The notes beneath the pieces were generated by a model. The model saw nothing but the letters and a program-made list of their open reading frames with translations. It made no database searches and was not told the origin of the DNA. This document shows positions 17,315-27,675 of a stretch of DNA of 64,000 bases, piece by piece. The stretch covers positions 1 through 64,000 of the forward strand of contig NZ_JAVREK010000020.1 of assembly GCF_031845375.1 (NCBI RefSeq), in the 5' to 3' direction. The position numbers and the translations under genes were made by a program. How positions within the stretch are numbered: the first letter of the stretch is position 1; every line of letters begins with the position of its first letter. The stretch is from Streptomonospora wellingtoniae. GTDB taxonomy: Bacteria > Actinomycetota > Actinomycetes > Streptosporangiales > Streptosporangiaceae.

Positions 17315-17965
17315 GTGGCTGTGTACGAACCTCCGTCTCCACCGCCCGCGGGCGGCAGCCGGGACCCCGTCCCGCAGCGCCGCCGCAGCGGGAGCCAGGA
17401 GCTGCGGCTGACCCACGCCGACCGCGACACCGCGGTCGAGACCTTGCGGGAGTGCTACGCCGCCGGCCAGTTGGACGAGGAGGAGTTCGAGGAGCGCCTC
17501 GGGCTCGCCATCAACGCCAAGTTCCCCTCCGAGCTGGAGCCCCTGCTCACGGACCTCGTGCCGTCGCAGCAGCAGAAGGCCGGCCAGGTCGCCTCGAGCG
17601 TTTCGGGCAAGGAGAAGGAGGGGCCGCGGTCCGCCTCCGACCGGATGTACGCCACCCTGGGCCACTTCTCCGGTTACTTCACTTTCGTCGGCCCCCTGCT
17701 GCTGCTGGCGACCAGTCGGGACATCTCACCGTTCGTCCGCAGGCACCTCACCGAGGCGCTCAACTACCAGATCACCGTCGCGGTGGCCTCGATCGCGGCG
17801 ATGGCGCTGGGATTCCTCATCCTGCCGCTGGTGCTGTGGGGCTTCATGATGCTGGGCTGGATGTTCATGCCGGCCGTCGCCGGCATCACCGCGCTGATGG
17901 GCGGCGAGATGCGCTACCTCTTCACCTGGCGCCCGGTGCGCGACGGGTCCGAACAGGGCACCTGA
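17315..17965 (+). CDS. DUF1707-DUF4870 membrane protein
   Basis: The 216-residue protein has the actinobacterial DUF1707 domain at about 25-80 (LRLTHADRDTAVETLRECY, then AAGQLDEEEFEERL). After a charged linker comes a DUF4870/Tic20-like membrane part (about 110-205) with three hydrophobic segments around YFTFVGPLLLLA, ALNYQITVAVAS and LPLVLWGFMMLGWMF. DUF1707 domains occur as small N-terminal regulatory or interaction modules in many actinobacterial membrane proteins; the function is unknown. GTG 17315 follows GAGGAGTGAGG, and GTG 17309 is an alternative. It is convergent with the next gene, with a hairpin between them. Confidence 0.82.
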   Translation: MAVYEPPSPPPAGGSRDPVPQRRRSGSQELRLTHADRDTAVETLRECYAAGQLDEEEFEERLGLAINAKFPSELEPLLTDLVPSQQQKAGQVASSVSGKEKEGPRSASDRMYATLGHFSGYFTFVGPLLLLATSRDISPFVRRHLTEALNYQITVAVASIAAMALGFLILPLVLWGFMMLGWMFMPAVAGITALMGGEMRYLFTWRPVRDGSEQGT

Positions 17966-18133
17966 CACTCCCGGACCGCGCCATGGCCGCTCCGCGACTC
18001 CGCGCCGGCCCCGTGCGGGCGCGGCGCGCCCGCCGCCACCGGACCGCAGGGCGCCCGCCGCTACCGGACGGTAGCGGGCAGGAAGCAGCGGGGCTACGCG
18101 CCGAGCGCCGCTGTGGCCTCCCGAACACACGAA

Positions 18134-18162
18134 GGCCCCGCCGCGGTCGCGGCGGGGCCCTT
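18134..18162. terminator. Intrinsic terminator hairpin between convergent genes
   Basis: Arms 18134-18144 and 18149-18159 are a perfect 11-bp GC stem with a GGTC loop, followed by CTTT on the plus strand. It lies between convergent genes and probably serves both. Confidence 0.8.
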
Positions 18163-18191
18163 TCCATGCGACTCGGGCGTCACCCCTGAAG

Positions 18192-18791
18192 TCACGGGGT
18201 TACGCGTCCGTTGAGGTCGCTCGCGGCCTGCTTGGCTCCGGACGCCGTGGCGTCCTTCGCCTCCTGGGCGTCGTCCTTGGGCTCGGCTCCGGTGCCGGCC
18301 ACCTTCTCCTTGGCGCTCTTGGCCTTGGCGGTGAGCTGGTCGCGGGTCTCGCGGACCTGGTCGCGCGCCTGGTCGAGGTTCTCCTGCCAGCGGGCGTCCT
18401 GGGCAGCCTGGCGCAGTCGAACCACGCCGTAGACGGCGGCTGCACCGGCGACGGCCGCGCCGGCGATGACAAGGGGGCGCGGCATGCGGCGGCCGCCCCG
18501 GCGCGCCAGGATGCCGCCGCGCTTGGCCTTGCGGGGCTCGACCCGGCCCGCCGTGTAGCTGAGGAGGTCGGCCACGCGAGGGGCGACGGTGTCCTCGACA
18601 CGGAGAGCCGCGGTCTCCAAGCGGGGTGCCGTCCATCCGCGGGCCTGGTAAAGGCGCTCGGCGGCGTTCTGCCTGGCCTGGTCGGCGTAGGGGCCGAACC
18701 GGTCGGACTGTTCGCGTGCGAGCTGCTGCAGCCGGGCCATTGCCGCCTCAGTCTCGAAGCCGCCCTTCTGGCGCTTCAGCGTTCTGGGCAC
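18192..18791 (-). CDS. Single-TM YtxH-like hypothetical protein
   Basis: The 199-residue protein has a charged N-terminal half predicted to be helical, then a basic KAKRGG/RRGGRRMPR stretch. One membrane segment (LVIAGAAVAGAAAVYGVV) lies at about residue 110. A long Lys/Glu/Gln-rich helical tail (ENLDQARDQVRETRDQL, then KAKSAKEK) recalls YtxH/apolipoprotein-like stress proteins. I chose GTG 18791 because GGAGGT precedes it. No enzymatic motif is visible. It is monocistronic and divergent from ppiA. Function unknown; an envelope-associated role is only suggested by topology. Confidence 0.7.
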   Translation of the reverse strand: MPRTLKRQKGGFETEAAMARLQQLAREQSDRFGPYADQARQNAAERLYQARGWTAPRLETAALRVEDTVAPRVADLLSYTAGRVEPRKAKRGGILARRGGRRMPRPLVIAGAAVAGAAAVYGVVRLRQAAQDARWQENLDQARDQVRETRDQLTAKAKSAKEKVAGTGAEPKDDAQEAKDATASGAKQAASDLNGRVTP

Positions 18792-19191
18792 GGTGACCTC
18801 CCTTTCCGTTCGTCTCCGGGTGCTCCTGCCCAATGGCAGGGGACCTATGCGCGCGGTGTCGGCGACGTGGGTCACCGTCCGGACCGCCCGCCGTGGTATC
18901 GCCTCCGTATCCAGGGAAGACGCTGTGCTCGGCGTTCCGGTTCCGGCGTTATCCCCGTGTTATCCCAACATACTGCGGATCGCTCGGATGGCCCTGTATT
19001 CGACACGCTTACCCGGCGAGCTGGCGCAGCTGGCCGCAATTGGCAGCAGGCGCCCGCTGCGAGCGGCGGTGCGGCGGCGCCGTGCCGGGCGGCGGCGTGG
19101 TCGCGGCACTGTTCGCAGCGGCCGGAACGCGGTCGGGCCACTGCGGGTAACGTGGATCGGGCAAGCGACAACTACGGAAAGGCGTACCCAG
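18792..19191. promoter_or_regulatory. Divergent promoter region upstream of ppiA
   Basis: This 400-base gap contains an 11-base-spaced direct repeat of GTTATCCC (18948-18955 and 18959-18966), reminiscent of degenerate DnaA boxes, in an AT-richer patch. A possible TAACGT -10 for ppiA lies at about 19147. No gene is supported here. Confidence 0.4.
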
Positions 19192-19707
19192 GTGTCCGAG
19201 GTCAAAGCGCGGCTGAACACCAACCAGGGGACGATCGTCGCCAAGCTCTTCGCGGAGCAGGCCCCCGAGACGGTCGAGAACTTCGTCGGACTGGCGGAGG
19301 GGACGAAGCAGTGGATCGATCCCACCACCGGAAAGCCCAGCACTGCGCCGCTGTACAACGGCACGATCTTCCACCGGGTCATCGACGGCTTCATGATCCA
19401 GGGCGGCGACCCGCTGGGCAACGGCCGCGGCGGCCCCGGCTACAAGTTCAAGGACGAGTTCGACCCGTCGGTGAAGTTCGACCGCCCCTACCTGCTGGCG
19501 ATGGCCAACGCCGGCCCCAACACCAACGGCTCGCAGTTCTTCGTCACGGTGGGCACCCCCGACTGGCTGAACCGCAAGCACACCATCTTCGGCGAGGTCG
19601 TCTCGGGCACCGAGATCATCGACAAGATCTCCAAGGTCGCCACGAACGCGCAGGACCGTCCGCTCGAGGACGTCACCGTCGAGTCCGTCGAGATCGAGCG
19701 GTCCTAG
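19192..19707 (+). CDS. ppiA: Peptidyl-prolyl cis-trans isomerase A (cyclophilin)
   Basis: This 171-residue single-domain cyclophilin catalyses proline isomerisation during protein folding. The core active-site sequence is FHRVIDGFMIQGGDP, and ANAGPNTNGSQFFVT follows. The invariant Arg, Phe and Gln residues are therefore present. A Trp sits in TPDWLNRKHTIFGEV as usual. No signal peptide is seen, so it is cytoplasmic. GTG 19192 is preceded by GAAAGG. The order ppiA, rhomboid, crgA is the conserved origin-proximal arrangement of Actinobacteria, corresponding to the Rv0009-Rv0011c area of Mycobacterium tuberculosis. Confidence 0.95.
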   Translation: MSEVKARLNTNQGTIVAKLFAEQAPETVENFVGLAEGTKQWIDPTTGKPSTAPLYNGTIFHRVIDGFMIQGGDPLGNGRGGPGYKFKDEFDPSVKFDRPYLLAMANAGPNTNGSQFFVTVGTPDWLNRKHTIFGEVVSGTEIIDKISKVATNAQDRPLEDVTVESVEIERS

Positions 19708-19722
19708 GCGGCGGCTGCACCC

Positions 19723-20625
19723 ATGGACACCTCCCCCGCTGACGGCCCGGGGCCGGGCGCTGCGGAAGTTCCCACCTGCTACCGGCACCGCGATCGCGAG
19801 ACCTATCTGCGGTGCTCCCGCTGCGACCGGCCGATCTGCCCCGACTGCATCCGCGAAGCGCCGGTCGGCCAGCACTGCCCCCAGTGTGTCTCCGAGGGAA
19901 ACCGGAGCCTCCGGAGCTCGCGCACCGTCTTCGGCGGCCGCGTGGCCGCCCGGCCGGTCGTCACCTGGGTGCTGCTGGCCCTGATCGGGGCGGGGTTCCT
20001 GGCCCAGTTCGCCGCGCCCGGCCAGTGGCTGGTCGCCGAGTTCGGCATGAACGGCCAGGCCGTCGTGTTCGGGGGGCAGTGGTACCGGCTGGTCACATCG
20101 GCGTTCCTGCACGGCGGGCTGATGCACCTGCTGTTCAACGGGCTGGCCCTGTACATCGTGGGCCAGCAGGTCGAGACCGCGCTGGGCCACGCACGCTACA
20201 CGGCTCTGTGGGTGCTCAGCGCCGTGGGCGGTTCGGTACTGAGCCTGCTGCTCGTGCCGGAGTCCTGGTCGGTCGGCGCCTCAGGCGCGATCTTCGGGCT
20301 GTTCGGCGCCGTGTTCGTGATCGGCCGCCGACTGCGGCTGGACATCCGGTTCATCGTCGGCCTGCTCGTGGTGAACCTGCTCATCACGTTCCTCGTGCCC
20401 AACATCGCCTGGGCCGGGCACATCGGCGGGCTGGCGATCGGCCTGCTGCTGGGCGCCGCCTACGCCTACCTGCCGCTGGGCCCCGAGAGCACCGGTGCCG
20501 ACCGGCATCGCCGGCAGTCGCTCGCGCACTGGATCGCCACCGCGGGAGTCGCGGTGCTGCTGGCGGCGGCGGGGGGCGCCGGAGCGGCGCTGCTCAACGC
20601 GGGGATCATCCTGCTTCCCGCCTGA
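19723..20625 (+). CDS. Rhomboid-family intramembrane serine protease with N-terminal zinc-finger
   Basis: The 300-residue protein begins with a cytoplasmic Cys/His-rich B-box-like finger (CYRHRDRETYLRCSRCDRP, then CPDC and CPQC; about 19-58). A six-helix rhomboid core follows. The catalytic Ser is S187 in GASGAIFG and the catalytic His is H233 in AGHIGGL. HGGLMHLLFNG in loop 1/TM2 is also diagnostic. This finger-plus-rhomboid architecture is common in the actinobacterial gene next to ppiA. Its physiological substrate is unknown. It starts 15 bases after ppiA and is probably cotranscribed. Confidence 0.93.
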   Translation: MDTSPADGPGPGAAEVPTCYRHRDRETYLRCSRCDRPICPDCIREAPVGQHCPQCVSEGNRSLRSSRTVFGGRVAARPVVTWVLLALIGAGFLAQFAAPGQWLVAEFGMNGQAVVFGGQWYRLVTSAFLHGGLMHLLFNGLALYIVGQQVETALGHARYTALWVLSAVGGSVLSLLLVPESWSVGASGAIFGLFGAVFVIGRRLRLDIRFIVGLLVVNLLITFLVPNIAWAGHIGGLAIGLLLGAAYAYLPLGPESTGADRHRRQSLAHWIATAGVAVLLAAAGGAGAALLNAGIILLPA

Positions 20626-20641
20626 CGAGGACGGCTTCGCC

Positions 20642-20674
20642 GTGTGTCTCCGGGCGGGGCGCCCGGAGACACAC
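20642..20674 (+). terminator. Perfect 14-bp hairpin after rhomboid gene
   Basis: Arms 20642-20655 and 20661-20674 are perfect complements with a GGGGC loop, 16 bases after the stop codon. There is no T-run, as is common for high-GC actinomycete terminators. Confidence 0.65.
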
Positions 20675-20692
20675 GGGCATGCGTAACCCAGC

Positions 20693-20722
20693 TACCCACA
20701 GCTTGTGGATAACTCTGTGGAC
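20693..20722. promoter_or_regulatory. Cluster of three DnaA-box-like sites
   Basis: TACCCACAG (20693-20701), the reverse of TTATCCACA (20704-20712, perfect match to the consensus box) and the reverse of GTCCACAG (20715-20722) lie within 30 bases. They sit in the 350-base gap between the rhomboid gene and crgA. The rest of that gap shows nothing recognisable apart from the hairpin. Confidence 0.5.
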
Positions 20723-20975
20723 GGCTGACTGTCCGGTTGTCGCCGAATACGCGGCGTGACCCCTCCCCGGATGCGGAGCCAAGGGACGGCTCGCGGTGAT
20801 GCGTTCTTCGCCGGGATCGGCGAGCGGACACGTCCGGCGCACGGCGCGCCGTCCTCGCAGCTGGCGCCGCGGGACAGGGTGCGCTCTGCGCGGGAATGCC
20901 GCTACGAGTGGGCGGCGGCGGGCAGCGGGCCCCGAGGAACACCGGCCACCCGGGCGCTCAGTGCGTCTGTACCGG

Positions 20976-21230
20976 TCAGTGCCAGCGGGTGCCGAGGATG
21001 AGGGCGAGGATGATCCCGCCGAAGCCGATGGCCAGGTTCCAGTTCCCCAGGTCGCTCATGTAGGGAATCATCGAGCCGGCGATGTAGTACACCGCGATCC
21101 ACAGAACGCCGAGCACCATCAGCGTGACCAGCGTCGGCAGCACCCAGCGGGGACTGACCTTCGGCTTGGCGGCCGACGGCGGCGGCGTGTAAACGGCCTT
21201 CTTCTTGCGATCGCTGCGGGACTTGGGCAC
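20976..21230 (-). CDS. crgA: Cell division protein CrgA
   Basis: This 84-residue membrane protein matches CrgA, which recruits peptidoglycan enzymes to FtsZ-dependent septa and coordinates septation in actinomycetes. The basic N-terminus (VPKSRSDRKKK) is followed by two transmembrane helices around WVLPTLVTLMVLGVLWIAVYY and NLAIGFGGIILALILG. The conserved NWNLAIGFG motif separates them from the periplasmic PYMSDLG. I chose GTG 21230, which gives the usual family length with GGAGC upstream; the frame is open to 21308. It is on the minus strand next to pknB, as in most Actinobacteria. Confidence 0.93.
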   Translation of the reverse strand: MPKSRSDRKKKAVYTPPPSAAKPKVSPRWVLPTLVTLMVLGVLWIAVYYIAGSMIPYMSDLGNWNLAIGFGGIILALILGTRWH

Positions 21231-21437
21231 GGTCGCTGCTCCAAATACGAATCGGCCGGGAACTACGGATCTCGGTTCATACCAGTCTACGCCCAACAGA
21301 GGCTTCACGGGACGTCCGCAGCGGCCGCGCTACCGGCCACAACGCCTGCGGCCTGCGGGGAACCTTTCCAGCCGGGCCGGGAACCCATCAAAGCGCCCCG
21401 ACCCGGCGCGTGCGCGGCGCGCGCACCCGCGGGCGAA

Positions 21438-23210
<1,773 letters not shown>

Positions 23211-23290
23211 GTCGTGAACTGTTCCTCGTAATCTGCGCTTCGGGCGTCAGCCCTGCGTCGCCTGGCGAGTGTCGGTCGCGTGCCTGCAGG

Positions 23291-24802
23291 TCAATCTGTC
23301 TCCGAGCCGCCCCCTGAGGAGTCGCCGGTGTCTCCGTCGTCCCCAGTGTCAGGTGTGGACCCGCCGTTCCCGGGCGGGGTGTCGCCTTCCCCGGGGTCGC
23401 CGGTCGAGGGCGGGTCGTCGTCGCCGGTGGGCTCGGCGGGCTCGTCGGTCGTCCCGTCCCCGCCGGTAGGCGGGCTCGCCGGCTCCGTCGAGGGCGCTTG
23501 AGTGGGCTCCGACCCGTCATCTGTCTGGTTGTCGTCGGGCGCGGGGTAGTCCTGAACGCCGGAGTCCCCGTCCGAGGTCTCCTCCTGCGTGTTCGACGGC
23601 TGCGGCTCCGAAGCGCTCTCGGACGCATTCGGCTGCTGGTTGCCCACGCTGTTGCCCTCGGCCTCAGGCGTTCCGAAGTAGCGGCCTGCCCAGACCACGC
23701 CGAGCACCAGGACTGCCGCGGCCGCCACGGCGGCCAGCACCAGCGGAAGGCTCGCCCGGCGCCTCGGAGAAGAGGCCCGGTCAAGACTATCGTCTCCGTA
23801 CCGGTCGGCCGCGGGCCCCGTTCCGCCACCCTGCGCACCCCCGGCCGCGGTGGTGATCCCGTCCGGCGAGGTCGTCGGGGAAACGCCGGCGACCATCGTG
23901 TGCGCGGGATCGGGCAGGTCCATGGCCGTGGTGGACCCGCCGAGGGCGGCGTCCATGCCGTTGCGCAGGCGCTGGGCCGCGGCGGCCACATCGCCGGCCG
24001 ACGAGGGCCGGGCCTCCGGCGGCTTCTCCAGCAGGCGCTCGACGAGCGCGGCGGCCTGGGGCGGCACGTCGGCCGGCAGCGGAGGCGGCGGTTCGCGGGT
24101 GTGGGCCAGCGCCAGGGCCAGCGGCGTGTCGGCGGTGAACGGCGGCTGACCGGCCAGGCACTCGTAGGCGACCACGCCGAGGGCGTAGATGTCGGAGGCG
24201 TGGGTGGCCGGGCGGCCGGACGCCTGCTCCGGCGAGATGTACTGGGCGGTGCCCATCACCATGCCGGTCTGGGTGAGGGTGACCGACTCGTTGCCGCGGG
24301 CGATGCCGAAGTCGGTCAGCTTGACGGTGCCGTTCTCGGTGACCAGCAGGTTGCCGGGCTTGATGTCGCGGTGGACCACTCCGCGGGCGTGCGCAGCCGC
24401 CAGCGCGGCCGCCGCCTGGCCGATGATGTCCAGCGTGACGCTGGGCTCCAGGCCGTCGTTGCGGCGCAGGATCGACGCCAGCGGCTCGCCCGGGACGAGT
24501 TCCATGATCAGGTAGGCGTGGCCGTCCTGCTCGCCGTAGTCGTAGACCTGGGCGATGCCGGGGTGCGACAGGCCCGCGGTGATGCGGCCCTCGGTGCGGA
24601 ACCGCTCGCGCGAGGTGGGCTCCGCCATCTGCGCGGGGTGCAGCAGCTTCACCGCGACCTCGCGGTTGAGCAGGGAGTCCTCGGCGCGCCAGACGGCGCC
24701 CATGCCGCCGGAGCCGATCTGCTCCTGGAGCCGGTAGCGGCCGCTTAGCACGGTGCCCGCCAGGGAGCCCGGACCGGGGGAGCCGGCGTCGTTCTCGCTC
24801 AC
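23291..24802 (-). CDS. pknA: Serine/threonine kinase PknA
   Basis: The 503-residue membrane kinase has IGSGGMGAVW, VAVKLL, HRDIKPGNL and DFGIAR in an N-terminal kinase domain (about 20-280). A Pro/Thr-rich linker, one TM helix (LPLVLAAVAAAAVLVLGVVW, about 365) and a disordered acidic extracellular tail rich in Ser, Thr, Pro, Asp and Gly follow. There are no PASTA repeats, which distinguishes it from PknB. ATG 24802 overlaps the pbpA stop as ATGA, so the two are translationally coupled. In Actinobacteria PknA and PknB act together on elongation and division targets. The tail is longer than in mycobacterial PknA. Confidence 0.94.
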   Translation of the reverse strand: MSENDAGSPGPGSLAGTVLSGRYRLQEQIGSGGMGAVWRAEDSLLNREVAVKLLHPAQMAEPTSRERFRTEGRITAGLSHPGIAQVYDYGEQDGHAYLIMELVPGEPLASILRRNDGLEPSVTLDIIGQAAAALAAAHARGVVHRDIKPGNLLVTENGTVKLTDFGIARGNESVTLTQTGMVMGTAQYISPEQASGRPATHASDIYALGVVAYECLAGQPPFTADTPLALALAHTREPPPPLPADVPPQAAALVERLLEKPPEARPSSAGDVAAAAQRLRNGMDAALGGSTTAMDLPDPAHTMVAGVSPTTSPDGITTAAGGAQGGGTGPAADRYGDDSLDRASSPRRRASLPLVLAAVAAAAVLVLGVVWAGRYFGTPEAEGNSVGNQQPNASESASEPQPSNTQEETSDGDSGVQDYPAPDDNQTDDGSEPTQAPSTEPASPPTGGDGTTDEPAEPTGDDDPPSTGDPGEGDTPPGNGGSTPDTGDDGDTGDSSGGGSETD

Positions 24803-26241
24803 TCGTTGATCACAGCCTCCATCATGTCCTGCGCGATCGGAGCGGCCAGCGTTCCGCCGCTCGCTCCTCCGTGCTCGACGACCACCGCGATGGCGACCTG
24901 GGGGTCCTCGGCCGGTGCGAAGGAGATGAACCAGTTGTGTGTGGGACCGCTTGCGGTCTCGGCGGTACCGGTCTTGCCGGCGACGTGGATTCCGGAGATC
25001 GCTCCGGCGGGCCCCGAGGCCTCGTCGCCCTCGGTGACGCCGATCATCATCTCCGTCAGATCATCGGCGGTGCCGGAGCTGATGGCGTCGGGGAAGGCGA
25101 CCTCGGGCTGGGCGGCCTTGACCTCCTCCAGATTGGAGTTCTGCACGGACTCGACCAGGTAGGGCTTCATGACGTCGCCCCCGTTGGCGACGCCGGCGGC
25201 GACCATGGCCATCTGCAGCGGCGTGGTCTGGATGTTGGCCTGGCCGATGCCGGCACGCCCCAGGATATTGGGATCGGTCTCCACAGGTGCCGCACTCTCG
25301 GTCACTTCCAGCGGGATCTCCATCGGACCCTGGTTGAAGCCGAACGCGGACGCCTGCTCGTTCAGCTTCTGCCCGCCGAGGTCGATCGCCCAGTTGGCCA
25401 TCGACGTGTTGCAGGAGATCTCGATCGAGTGCGCCAGGGAGTCGGGGGCGCCGTCGTTGCACGGCCCGCCCCAGGCGTTCGGCAGCGGAGCACCCAGGTC
25501 CAGGCTGGCCGGCGCCTCCTGGGTCGACTCCGGGGTCGCGCCGTTCTCCAGCGCGGTGGCCGCCGTGACGACCTTGAAGGTCGACCCGGGCGGATAGACC
25601 TGGTTGAAGGCGCGGTTGAGCAGCGGCTGCTGCTCGTTGGCCTCGAGGTCGGTCCAGTTCTCGGCCGCCTGGTCGGTCTCGGTGACGCTGGCGACGCTGT
25701 TGGGGTCGAAGGTGGGCGTGGAGTAGGAGGCCAGCACCGCCCCGGTCTTGGGATCGAGCGCGACCGCCGCCCCGTTCTTGCCCAGCGACTGCAGCCCGTC
25801 CATGGCGGCCTGCTGCACCTTTGCGTCGACGGTGAGGTAGACGTCGGCGCCCTCGGGCTCCTCGCCGGTCAGCATGTCGCGGAAGTTGTTCACCGCCAGC
25901 AGTTCGTTCGAGCCGTCCAGGAACGAGTTCTCGGCCCGCTCGATTCCGGTGGCCGAGCCCGCGCGGAACGCACCCACCACGGGTGCGTACTTCTCACCGC
26001 TCTCGTAGTGGCGCTGGTACTGCTCGCTGTCGCCGCCCACCGGCTTGGAGTAGGCGACCTCCTGGCTGCCGACGAGGATGGAGCCCCGGTGCTGGGTGAG
26101 GCTCTCGATGAACTGGCGCCGGTTGTAGGGGTGCTCGCGCAGGGTCTCGGCCTGGAACGTCTGGATCCAGGACACGTTGAGCAGCAGCACGCCGAAGAGC
26201 GCCATGGTGAAGATCGCGAGGCGGCGGATTGGCTTGTTCAT
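24799..26241 (-). CDS. pbpA: Class B penicillin-binding protein PbpA (transpeptidase)
   Basis: The 480-residue protein is a D,D-transpeptidase that crosslinks peptidoglycan. An N-terminal TM anchor (IFTMALFGVLLLNVSWI, about 9-26) precedes the extracytoplasmic dimerisation domain. The transpeptidase triad is S220-x-x-K223 (PPGSTFKVV), SCN (IEISCNTSM) and KTG (AGKTGTAE). Length and architecture match actinobacterial PbpA. It partners the SEDS glycosyltransferase encoded by the overlapping rodA gene. The ATG overlaps the rodA stop, giving continuous coupling of rodA, pbpA and pknA. Confidence 0.96.
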   Translation of the reverse strand: MNKPIRRLAIFTMALFGVLLLNVSWIQTFQAETLREHPYNRRQFIESLTQHRGSILVGSQEVAYSKPVGGDSEQYQRHYESGEKYAPVVGAFRAGSATGIERAENSFLDGSNELLAVNNFRDMLTGEEPEGADVYLTVDAKVQQAAMDGLQSLGKNGAAVALDPKTGAVLASYSTPTFDPNSVASVTETDQAAENWTDLEANEQQPLLNRAFNQVYPPGSTFKVVTAATALENGATPESTQEAPASLDLGAPLPNAWGGPCNDGAPDSLAHSIEISCNTSMANWAIDLGGQKLNEQASAFGFNQGPMEIPLEVTESAAPVETDPNILGRAGIGQANIQTTPLQMAMVAAGVANGGDVMKPYLVESVQNSNLEEVKAAQPEVAFPDAISSGTADDLTEMMIGVTEGDEASGPAGAISGIHVAGKTGTAETASGPTHNWFISFAPAEDPQVAIAVVVEHGGASGGTLAAPIAQDMMEAVINE

Positions 26242-27674
26242 CGTGAGATCACCTGTGTCGCGCCTTCGTCCTGGATGGCCTGCGGGGCCGGCTTGCGTGC
26301 GTTGTTGCTCATCCGCATCAGCAGCGCCAGCATGATCCAGCTCGACAGTAGGGCGGAACCGCCCTTGGCGACGAAGGGAATGGTCGCACCCGTCATCGGG
26401 ATCACCCGGGTGACGCCGCCGATGACGACGAACGTCTGGAAGGCGATCAGGAACGAGATGCCCGAGGCGAACATCTTGATGAAGAGCTCCTTGGAGGCGA
26501 GCGCGATGCGCATACCGCGCTCGACCAGCAGGGCGAGGGCCAGCAGCATCACCATGACGCCGGCCAGTCCCAGCTCCTCGCCGAATGCCGCGAAGATGAA
26601 GTCGTTCTGCACCTCGAACACGTAGCCGGGCTTGCCGCCGCCCAGGCCGGTCCCCGTCATGCCGCCTTCAGCCAGCGCGAACAGGCCCTGCACGAGCTGC
26701 TGGCTGTTGCCGGAGACGTTGCAGAAGGCGTCGGGGTTGGCCATCGCCTCGTCGGTGCAGTACACGTCGGGGTGGAACGCGTCGAGCCAGGTGACCATGC
26801 GCACCCGGAAGTGCGACACGAACGGGTAGATCAGGGCGCAGGCGCCGAAGAAAGCGGTGAGCCCGATCACCAGCCAGTTGCCGCGGTGGGTGGCGACGTA
26901 GATCATCGCCAGGAACGTGCCGAACAGCATCAGCGAGGTGCCCAGGTCGTTCATCAGGATGACCAGGACGATGATGCAGAAGCCCCACATGACCGCCATG
27001 GGCGCGAGGTCGCGGGCGCGGGGGAGGTCCAGCACCTTCAGCGGGCCGACCTTGACCTGGCGCGAGGCCAGGGCGAGCACGTCGCGCTTGGTGACCATAT
27101 AGCCGGACAGGAACACGACCAGGGCGATCTTGGCGAACTCCGAGGGCTGCAGCGTGGTGACCCCGAGGTTGACCCACTGGCGGGCGCCGTTGACCGTCTG
27201 GCCGATACCCGGGATGAGCGGCATGAGAAGCAGGATCACCGCGCCCAGCGCCATGATGTAGGGATAGCGCTGCAGGGTGCGGGGTTCCTTGAGGAAGAAG
27301 ACGATCGCCGCGAAGACGGCCATGCCGACCGCTGTGAGGATCAGCTGGTCCCGCGCGCTGCCCTGGCTCGTGTCGCCCGTGGCCTCGAACAGGCGCCAGA
27401 GCATGGCGATGCCCAGGCCGTTGAGCAGGGTCGCCAGCGGCAGCAGCAGCGGGTCCGACCACGGCGCGAAGAAGCGGATGAAGAAGTGCGCGAGGACCGC
27501 CAGGCCGCCGAAGAGCACGCCGAAGACGAACAGGCTGGCCGGCATCTCCCCGTTGCGGGTGAGGCCGGCCTCGATCATCGCGAACAGCATCGTGCCGACC
27601 GCGATCAGCGTCATCACCAGTTCGGCGTTGCGCCGCTTGACCGGTGGCAGCTGCGTAGGGGCCTCGGTCGCCAC
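26238..27674 (-). CDS. rodA: SEDS peptidoglycan glycosyltransferase RodA/FtsW
   Basis: The 478-residue polytopic membrane protein belongs to the SEDS family that polymerises lipid II. Typical segments are VNGARQWVNLG, LQPSEFAKIALVVFLSGY, MNDLGTSLMLFGTF and the C-terminal GGVTRVIPMTGATIPFVAKGG-like region (about 430). The extracellular loop contains the DVYCTDEAMAN Cys region. The start is GTG 27674, right beside the pstP stop. It pairs with the class B PBP encoded by the next gene. A RodA-type role is inferred from linkage to pbpA rather than ftsI. Confidence 0.95.
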   Translation of the reverse strand: MATEAPTQLPPVKRRNAELVMTLIAVGTMLFAMIEAGLTRNGEMPASLFVFGVLFGGLAVLAHFFIRFFAPWSDPLLLPLATLLNGLGIAMLWRLFEATGDTSQGSARDQLILTAVGMAVFAAIVFFLKEPRTLQRYPYIMALGAVILLLMPLIPGIGQTVNGARQWVNLGVTTLQPSEFAKIALVVFLSGYMVTKRDVLALASRQVKVGPLKVLDLPRARDLAPMAVMWGFCIIVLVILMNDLGTSLMLFGTFLAMIYVATHRGNWLVIGLTAFFGACALIYPFVSHFRVRMVTWLDAFHPDVYCTDEAMANPDAFCNVSGNSQQLVQGLFALAEGGMTGTGLGGGKPGYVFEVQNDFIFAAFGEELGLAGVMVMLLALALLVERGMRIALASKELFIKMFASGISFLIAFQTFVVIGGVTRVIPMTGATIPFVAKGGSALLSSWIMLALLMRMSNNARKPAPQAIQDEGATQVISR

Positions 27675-27675
27675 C

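Noticed and set aside
16897..17430. 177-codon minus-strand frame between the GyrI-like and DUF1707 genes
   Set aside because: Overlaps the DUF1707 start and promoter region and lacks a Shine-Dalgarno or recognisable domain.
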